From assembly GCA_009835515.1 (NCBI GenBank), contig VXXH01000563.1, forward strand, positions 1 to 8,705: a stretch of DNA of 8,705 nt, in the 5' to 3' direction. The DNA comes from Candidatus Poribacteria bacterium (lineage in GTDB: Bacteria; Poribacteria; WGA-4E; WGA-3G). A program made the position numbers and the translations under genes. Shown here in pieces: positions 1 through 5,637 of this stretch (position 1 is its first letter; every line of letters starts with the position of its first letter). The notes beneath the pieces are model-generated. The model was not told the origin of the DNA and searched no databases. It saw nothing but the letters and a program-made list of their open reading frames with translations.

Positions 1-83
1 CTCTATATCCGTGATAGGTTGTTGATAATTCGGGGTTACAAACCCTACCCATAGTGATTTCCCTCGGTATGAAACAGGGACAT
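1..83. other. Left-edge flank downstream of the second permease; no confident gene
   Basis: After the permease stop there are two weak inverted repeats: TCCCT/AGGGA with an 11-nt loop (60-80), and GGGTT-aca-AACCC (33-45). Neither is followed by a T run, so neither is a convincing terminator. On the minus strand an ATG at 52-50, preceded by GAGGG, opens a frame that runs off the edge (MGRVCNPELSTTYHGY), too short to judge and unlike an ABC ATPase start. The GGTAGGG motif beside the second repeat recalls the arm of the 27-bp palindrome at 4857-4883 and may be a degenerate relative. Confidence 0.3.
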
Positions 84-1616
84 TTATACCTCTGAACGGA
101 CGAAGATAAGAAATGCCCCCGAAAAAAACACACCGAGCAGTAAGAAAAGTAACAACAAATCCAAAGTCGCGGTATTGAACGTATCGCTGAAGGCAATCTT
201 ATCTTCAAATTTCGGAATCGCCTCACTTGAGAATGACTTCTCGGACATGCCTTCAGGAATGCCGATAAAGTGGCGACTTTGGTTGTCTGCTCTATCGGTT
301 TCGACGATGAATTGTCGAAATTGTTTTGTGTAATCATGTAGATGTTCTAAGTATTGCAAGTGACGGTTGAAACCGGTACCAGCCATTGATTCAAGAGCGT
401 ATTGGACAATCGCTGCCGGTGAAAACCGAGTTATCACCCTTACGCGCTGTACCTGCGCGATTTGTGCGTCTAAATACTCACGGTTAAAGCGTTCTCGGGT
501 TTCCACATCTCTGTTGACGAGTTCCGCATAGAGTGCGAATTCTTCGTCACCTTCCGTTTCCCATGCTGCCCTGGACTTTTCTGCTTCGGCTCTGGCGGCT
601 TCAGGTGACGTTTCAAGAAGTTTCTGAAGTTCACTTAAACTTAGAAGGTTAGCGTTAGCGTTCTTTTTTTCTTTAATTGCGTCCAATCGATCATCATAGT
701 CCGTGTAAATCTGCTGAAGGGCTGCGTCTCTTGAGGCATGGAATTGATCAGTTGTTTGGACGGGTGGCATCCATTTCGTGGAAAGGGTACCGAGGGTTGA
801 CGGCATAAAAATCACGGTAGCTACCCAAATCAATAAAAGCACAACGAGACTCACTCGAGGTTCTCGCGTACCAGCGGAAACCATCAGCCCTAATCCAATG
901 AAGATACCCGTGTAGCCGGAAGCAATCAGTAGAATCAATCCCAAGCGTCCCCAGTCAGCTGCGTTCAGTTGTGTCCAATTGTCGGTAGAGATTATCGTCA
1001 GATTTAGCAACACCGCAAAAATGAAAGGAATAAGAACGGTTATTAAGGTGCCAAGGAATTTACCGATCAACAGAACCGGTCGCGAAATCGGATTCGCGAG
1101 ACATAATCGCAAGGTTCCCTGTTCTCGCTCCCCAGAAAGCGCGTCAAAGGTGAATAAAAGTGGAATAAAGGAGAGGAGGTAGGTGATAATAAATACCCAA
1201 TCTATCTGCGTTGCCTGCGGACGTAGATCTTTTGCGTCTGGATTCGCGGATCCGTAACTCAGCCACCAGTTGCTTTTTACTTTCCACCCTGGACCGCTTT
1301 TGGACCAATTCCCCTCGTTCGATGTATGTTCCGGTAGATAAGCATTGCCGCCATCTGCGATGAAGGCAAGCGAAGATGGACGTTTATAGAGAGTCCCTGG
1401 TCCCTTTTCTGCCAAAGCGTACAACTGCGTCTGGGATTTCAACGTATCGAGGGACTCGGTAATATTCTTGGAATAATTACGGACCCTTTCTGGATGTGTC
1501 CGAAGATGCACCACGGCATTAGTAACCATTAAGGCGGAAAGTATCACAACCGTTAGAATAAAACGTAGACTATTGATGTGGTCAAAGAGTTCTCGTTTGA
1601 TAATGTGCCAGATCAT
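84..1616 (-). CDS. ABC-2 type transporter permease, second of a pair (510 aa)
   Basis: A paralogue of the preceding permease with the same topology: hydrophobic segments at about 17-37, 139-159, 180-209, 222-246, 254-271 and 486-506, and large loops at about 38-138 and 272-482. FDALSGEREQGTLRLCLANP (157-176) followed by GKFLG is a clear ABC-2 permease signature. The second loop holds a long, charged, Ala/Glu/Arg-rich helical stretch (about 295-395) that looks like a coiled coil and is richer than in the partner. It is followed by FSPAAIVQYALESMAGTGF, the counterpart of the partner's SPA...AGT motif. The start lies 12 nt after the upstream stop, with AAGGAG at 1629-1624 abutting that stop codon, so the two are almost certainly co-translated. 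The gene ends in TAA at 86-84. A dedicated ATPase would be expected in the operon; if present, it is beyond the left edge or encoded elsewhere. Confidence 0.9.
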   Translation of the reverse strand: MIWHIIKRELFDHINSLRFILTVVILSALMVTNAVVHLRTHPERVRNYSKNITESLDTLKSQTQLYALAEKGPGTLYKRPSSLAFIADGGNAYLPEHTSNEGNWSKSGPGWKVKSNWWLSYGSANPDAKDLRPQATQIDWVFIITYLLSFIPLLFTFDALSGEREQGTLRLCLANPISRPVLLIGKFLGTLITVLIPFIFAVLLNLTIISTDNWTQLNAADWGRLGLILLIASGYTGIFIGLGLMVSAGTREPRVSLVVLLLIWVATVIFMPSTLGTLSTKWMPPVQTTDQFHASRDAALQQIYTDYDDRLDAIKEKKNANANLLSLSELQKLLETSPEAARAEAEKSRAAWETEGDEEFALYAELVNRDVETRERFNREYLDAQIAQVQRVRVITRFSPAAIVQYALESMAGTGFNRHLQYLEHLHDYTKQFRQFIVETDRADNQSRHFIGIPEGMSEKSFSSEAIPKFEDKIAFSDTFNTATLDLLLLFLLLGVFFSGAFLIFVRSEV

Positions 1617-1623
1617 TGGGATT

Positions 1624-1629
1624 CTCCTT
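1624..1629 (-). promoter_or_regulatory. Ribosome binding site of the second permease, abutting the first permease's stop
   Basis: AAGGAG on the coding strand begins at the last base of the TAA (1631-1629) of the first permease and sits 7 nt before ATG 1616. The spacing indicates co-translation of the two permeases. Confidence 0.75.
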
Positions 1630-3116
1630 TAAACTTCAATTTTAGTGAAAGTCAGGAAGGTCCCTGTGAACAGAACCAGGTTGATGAGTAAAAGCAAAAA
1701 TAATTCTGGCAGCGCTCGTGTTGCGTTTTCCGAGGCATCCGTTCGATCAAAATGGAACTGAGGCAAATCCCACCAGTCTACTGTGCCTTTGTCAGAGGCG
1801 AACCATTGCCGACTGCTGAATGCGTCTTTGTCGTGGAAATAGTCAATGATAGTGCGCCGGTAACCCTGGACGGCTTGGAGAAAGTCAGACATGCCGTCCA
1901 GATCCGTGCCTGCCCACGCGGCAGTTGCAAACGTGTACAGACTTGCAGGACTGAGTTTCATCAGGCGTTCATGCCATATTGATTCTTGCAGAGAGGTGCT
2001 ATCTAAAGTCTGTTTTCGGACTAAAGCGATCTGTTCTGCCGAACGGATATGTAAGGCACCCATAGTGGCATGATAATCTTGAACATGCGGTACTAATGGG
2101 TCTGATGGATTCCACAATTTCATATCTATTCCATACCGTTTGCTGAGGGATCCCCCCGACGAGAAACTATTTGACTGCCTGGTCTGTAGATTGAACCCTT
2201 GGGGCTCACCTTCAAGTGGACTGTTTGCTAAAAATTGATCTTTTTCTCTGTCAACCTCTTCCCAAATCTGTTCAATCTGTTGATTGGCAGATGAATGTAT
2301 TGCGCGCGTATCACCAACGGGGGTAATGGTAAACCGACTCCAGTTTGGATAGACGAGTACCAAAGCTACCCACAGAAACATACAGAGCATCAGGGATGTG
2401 GCAGTGCGGCGTGTCGCTGTAGAAATCAACAGTCCAATCAGATAAAATGCAGACAAGTAGATGGTTGTCGTCAGAATGATCCCCCCGATCCGAAGAAAGT
2501 CTTCTCCATCCAATTGGATTGAGTCGACAGTGGATAACAAAATCAGGACCATCAGCAGACTCATCAGCACGGGGAGCAGCAGACAGACTATTGCTCCAAT
2601 ATATTTGGCAAGTAGAATGGATCCACGCCTCACTGGATGTGAGATAACCAAGCGTAAGGTGCCACTTTCCCAGTCTCCTGCGATTGCGTCGTAAGCGAAA
2701 AGCAGTGCCATCAGGCTCAAAACAATCTGAAAAATGAGGACGAGATCGCTCTTTGAAAAGAGGTTAAGAAATGTGTTATCGAGACTTCGCGCCGAGCCAT
2801 CCGAAATCATCGGGACGAAACCGTGGTAAATGTCAAAAGTGCTGCCAAGCCGCTTATCCAATCCCGCACTAAAGAGACTTAAAGGGTTCGGCGGGCGTTC
2901 AACAGACAGTTTTAAAGTTGAGTAGGTTTTCGCTTCTTGTGCCTTCTCACGATGTGCATTTTCCTGCTGGTTATATTTCGCCAGTCGACGCTCGTAATCT
3001 TCAAGAAGCACGACAGCATTGGCGACAACGAGTAGAAGCGTAATGACAACGGCAGCAAAAAACCGCGCACTCATCAGATGCGTTAGAAGTTCTTGGCGGA
3101 TAAGTGTTCGTAACAT
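1629..3116 (-). CDS. ABC-2 type transporter permease, first of a pair (495 aa)
   Basis: This is an integral membrane subunit of an ABC transporter. I see six hydrophobic segments: about 17-38, 124-145, 166-195, 209-231, 240-257 and 472-490. They flank two large hydrophilic regions, about 40-122 and 260-468, probably extracytoplasmic. The motif YDAIAGDWESGTLRLVISHP (142-161), followed by KYIG, is the ABC-2/NosY-type signature (G-E-x-x-x-G-T-L-R-L-x-x-x-x-P). The second loop contains LSPASLYTFATAAWAGTDLDG, resembling the large periplasmic domain of DUF3526-type permeases; that family name is from memory. It is homologous to the next gene along its length, including the N-terminal amphipathic start, both loops and the C-terminal EV, so the two may form a heterodimer. 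AAGGAAG 4 nt before the ATG fixes the start. Neither this gene nor its neighbours encode an ATPase. The transported substrate cannot be read from the sequence. Confidence 0.9.
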   Translation of the reverse strand: MLRTLIRQELLTHLMSARFFAAVVITLLLVVANAVVLLEDYERRLAKYNQQENAHREKAQEAKTYSTLKLSVERPPNPLSLFSAGLDKRLGSTFDIYHGFVPMISDGSARSLDNTFLNLFSKSDLVLIFQIVLSLMALLFAYDAIAGDWESGTLRLVISHPVRRGSILLAKYIGAIVCLLLPVLMSLLMVLILLSTVDSIQLDGEDFLRIGGIILTTTIYLSAFYLIGLLISTATRRTATSLMLCMFLWVALVLVYPNWSRFTITPVGDTRAIHSSANQQIEQIWEEVDREKDQFLANSPLEGEPQGFNLQTRQSNSFSSGGSLSKRYGIDMKLWNPSDPLVPHVQDYHATMGALHIRSAEQIALVRKQTLDSTSLQESIWHERLMKLSPASLYTFATAAWAGTDLDGMSDFLQAVQGYRRTIIDYFHDKDAFSSRQWFASDKGTVDWWDLPQFHFDRTDASENATRALPELFLLLLINLVLFTGTFLTFTKIEV

Positions 3117-3219
3117 GATGCTTCCTTAAAAGTTTGGAGTTTGTCTATTAAAGACACTTCACATAAAAAGGATAGGCACAACCTAAAAGTTTGCGCTACA
3201 AATACGGAATTCACGTTAA
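3117..3219 (-). promoter_or_regulatory. 103-nt spacer between peptidase and permease genes; possible internal regulatory site
   Basis: This is the largest gap inside the cluster. It is AT-rich and contains a small inverted repeat, TGTCT-attaa-AGACA (3142-3156). On the coding strand it carries the 10-mer CAAACTTTTA twice (3193-3184 and 3136-3127). I see no strong rho-independent terminator (no GC-rich stem with a T run) and no textbook -35/-10 pair. It could hold a second promoter for the permeases or simply be a transcribed spacer. AAGGAAG (3127-3121) is the ribosome binding site of the first permease. Confidence 0.35.
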
Positions 3220-5637
3220 CTATAGTATCTCGACTTGAGAAGGGTTTCCATTGCCTAACATTCCTGACCAGATGGCGCGTTGCGACTCCGTGCTATCCGT
3301 TTTTTTCGTGATGGTAACATCAATAGGACCTGGCTCTAATGGCGGACTTTCAGATGGATCTCCGGCTAATGTGATAGGTAGGGTGACATTTTCACCCTCT
3401 CGTTGAAGGGTTAGTTCAACCATATCACCAGGTTTCCAATCTTTGGCAGCCTTTCTGATGTCGTCAAAAAATTTCACCGGCGTACCATTGATGCCTATCA
3501 AGTTGTCGTCATCCTGATACTGCGGGGATTGGTGGATGAACATGCCGCCGCCTGTTGGACCGCCGAGTGAGTTGATTTGAAGCATCTGAAAGAGTATATA
3601 TCCAAGGCTCGGAAGTTTTTCGCCAAATGCTATCTCGACATCGATGCCCGCATTCATGAAATAGTCCGCCAGCGGTAACCGTTCCGTTCCTGAAACATAC
3701 TTTTTGAAGAACGGTTCAAAATCTTCATCTGCGATTTGGCTGACGATTCTGATGACATCATTCATTGTGTATTCATTTCCGGTGAGCCCGAATTCCCGAT
3801 ACATCTGCTTCATTAGATCGTCTAAACTCTTCCGGTTTTGTGTGTGCTTGCGGATCAGCAAGTCTAATGCAGCAGCAATTAGACTCCCACCGTCATAGAC
3901 GAGTTCGCGGTTCGACATCTTGTTTTCGCCGGCCTCGCGGATGGAGAGCTCGCCCTGTTTAGACAGATACAATTTGTACTTGCGTTCAAGATCTCGAAGA
4001 AAATCATTTTCGGAAATTATACCGAGACGAACGCAGCTAATTTTTGAACAGTACTCAGTGAACCCTTCGCTAAACCAATATTCCTGCCCTCTAAAATTGA
4101 TAGCTTTTCCATTCCAGATATGGCAAATTTCATGTGCTACGAGCGGTGTCCATGATTGTCTGTTGTCTGCATCTAATGTCCCGTCCATCAGAACGCTGAT
4201 GCTGCGACCAGATACGCCGCCCCCGCTGTATATATCACAAGGATTCGCCACAAACAACATACGATCCTTTGGCGTACCGCCGAAAATTCCGGAATATGTA
4301 TGCAGAAGTGATTTAACTGTTCTTTGAACTTCATCCATAGATGCTTTGAAGTGTCCACCCAAAGCGAGCAGCACCTCTGTCCCTTCAGATTCCGCCATTC
4401 TCTCGGAATGCTTTCCAAGCACAAGATACGCATACATCAGATCGTCTTGGTCTGTTATAGCAAAATGATCCCTTTCGTTTCCAATACGATTCCAAGGGGT
4501 CGAGACGTGCCAGTCATCCGGAACATCAACACGCAGTTCAATATCCGCCACTTCACCGACGATAAACAGCGCATATCCCGGACAGAAAATACAGTCTTCC
4601 TGAACGTACGGTGCTTCATCCCTACCGAAGGCCCACTCCCGTTCATCATGGTTCAGCAACACTTTGTAACGCAACGTCACAGGTAAATCATTCTCGACTT
4701 CAACCATCCATTGCGTTTTTCCAATTTCTGTGACCGGTATTTTTTCGCCATCAGTATCCGTGGCTGTTAGTTCTCGAAGATACCGACTATATCCATCGTA
4801 CAAATCTTCAGTGCCAAAGTGGCTCATAGATAACAACAACGGCTTTTGGTCCGTTTGTAGGGGCGAGGTTACCTCGCCCCTACTGTCTGTCTTTGGCGTT
4901 AGCACACACATAACATTCGCCACGCGCCGTTCATTGGCATCTATTTTAATCTCATATCTCGCCGATACAAGTTCCATCGGGGTATCAAGATTCTCAGGTT
5001 CACTGAAATTTCGGATAACGCGCCACTCTTCAATAGCGGCTTCGGCACGATAAGTATTTTGCCATTTATAGGACCACACGTTGCCAATTTGCAAAGGAAG
5101 GTATTCTTGGTCTTCAACTGGAATCTTGTATTCAAGCAATTCGGCTTCTGTAACGACCCCGTTAGAATGTTCATATCGCAATTTCACAAGACCAACACCC
5201 TCGGCAAACCATAGATAACGGGTGCCGTTCAAAAGCGCGTTTCGCAGCTCAGTCTTCGTATCCTTTACATCGGCATCTGTAAAGACAGTTTTATGCTTCA
5301 GGCAGTCCGAGAACGTGCCTGCCGAGACTTCTACAGATTCATAACCCTCTAAACGACTCTTCGTCTGCACGCGCCAGTGCCCTTCTTCTGTCCAGGTTTC
5401 GCCAATACCGATTGGGAACTTGAAGAGATTAGTATCACGATGGCTCATATAATATAGCAGCATGTACTTCGGCGACGGATCACCGCCACCGTGCCCTGCT
5501 GTACCGTAGTCGGTGGATGTCAAAGTCCTATTGGTCCTCTTAAGGGTGAAATTCCCTTCTGCCAAATGATTCCCGCTTTCTGTAGCAGCACTTGCACTCA
5601 GCACAATGTTGCGTTCGGATTTATCTGTTTTTTTCAT
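3220..5637 (-). CDS. M61-like zinc metallopeptidase with C-terminal PDZ domain (805 aa), active-site intact
   Basis: The protein is paralogous over its whole length to residues 191-988 of the upstream sigma fusion. Residues about 10-170 and 171-225 are beta-rich domains (FPIGIGETW, VSAGTFSDCLKHK; LPLQIGNVWSYKW). About 226-395 resembles the M61 N-domain (DGYSRYLREL, CPGYALFIVGEV, DDWHVSTPW). About 428-660 is the catalytic domain: HEICH at 502-506 supplies two His ligands and catalytic Glu503, and Glu524 in WFSEGFTEY, 17 residues later, is the likely third ligand. LVYDGGSLIAAALDLLIRK (Tyr581) resembles the conserved Tyr segment of M1/M61 enzymes. A PDZ domain (GINGTPV) covers about 680-755. M61 members are aminopeptidases that often carry PDZ domains; the substrate here is unknown. 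The start is fixed by AAGGAG 7 nt upstream and by a TAATG overlap with the preceding stop, implying translational coupling. There is no signal peptide, unusual for this group. Codons 252-261 contain a 27-bp palindrome. Confidence 0.92.
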   Translation of the reverse strand: MKKTDKSERNIVLSASAATESGNHLAEGNFTLKRTNRTLTSTDYGTAGHGGGDPSPKYMLLYYMSHRDTNLFKFPIGIGETWTEEGHWRVQTKSRLEGYESVEVSAGTFSDCLKHKTVFTDADVKDTKTELRNALLNGTRYLWFAEGVGLVKLRYEHSNGVVTEAELLEYKIPVEDQEYLPLQIGNVWSYKWQNTYRAEAAIEEWRVIRNFSEPENLDTPMELVSARYEIKIDANERRVANVMCVLTPKTDSRGEVTSPLQTDQKPLLLSMSHFGTEDLYDGYSRYLRELTATDTDGEKIPVTEIGKTQWMVEVENDLPVTLRYKVLLNHDEREWAFGRDEAPYVQEDCIFCPGYALFIVGEVADIELRVDVPDDWHVSTPWNRIGNERDHFAITDQDDLMYAYLVLGKHSERMAESEGTEVLLALGGHFKASMDEVQRTVKSLLHTYSGIFGGTPKDRMLFVANPCDIYSGGGVSGRSISVLMDGTLDADNRQSWTPLVAHEICHIWNGKAINFRGQEYWFSEGFTEYCSKISCVRLGIISENDFLRDLERKYKLYLSKQGELSIREAGENKMSNRELVYDGGSLIAAALDLLIRKHTQNRKSLDDLMKQMYREFGLTGNEYTMNDVIRIVSQIADEDFEPFFKKYVSGTERLPLADYFMNAGIDVEIAFGEKLPSLGYILFQMLQINSLGGPTGGGMFIHQSPQYQDDDNLIGINGTPVKFFDDIRKAAKDWKPGDMVELTLQREGENVTLPITLAGDPSESPPLEPGPIDVTITKKTDSTESQRAIWSGMLGNGNPSQVEIL
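4857..4883. repeat. 27-bp perfect palindromic element inside the peptidase coding sequence
   Basis: GTAGGGGCGAGGT, a single T, then the exact reverse complement ACCTCGCCCCTAC. It reads in frame through the peptidase gene as part of Ser252 to Gln261 (SRGEVTSPLQ) and creates no stop. The paralogous sigma fusion has only a two-residue GP at this point, so the peptidase is 18 nt longer here. It looks like a dispersed palindromic repeat unit of the kind I recall from Poribacteria-like genomes. That only one paralogue carries it suggests arrival after duplication, or its loss from the other copy. Confidence 0.8.

Noticed and set aside
1..52. A possible downstream gene start at minus-strand ATG 52
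   Set aside because: Only 17 codons are visible before the edge, with no recognisable motif; the GAGGG site alone is weak support.
33..80. Two small hairpins after the second permease as a rho-independent terminator
   Set aside because: The stems are only 5 bp with no following T run, so termination cannot be claimed.
3142..3156. TGTCT-attaa-AGACA as a terminator between peptidase and permease genes
   Set aside because: The stem is short and AT-containing with no T run; it could equally be a binding site or chance.
3920..4327. A plus-strand open frame of 135 codons inside the peptidase gene
   Set aside because: It is antisense to the catalytic domain with its HExxH site, has no recognisable domain, and similar antisense frames recur at the paralogous site because of the duplication.
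4188..4433. A minus-strand frame of 81 codons in another phase of the peptidase gene
   Set aside because: It overlaps clearly conserved peptidase sequence and shows no family features of its own.
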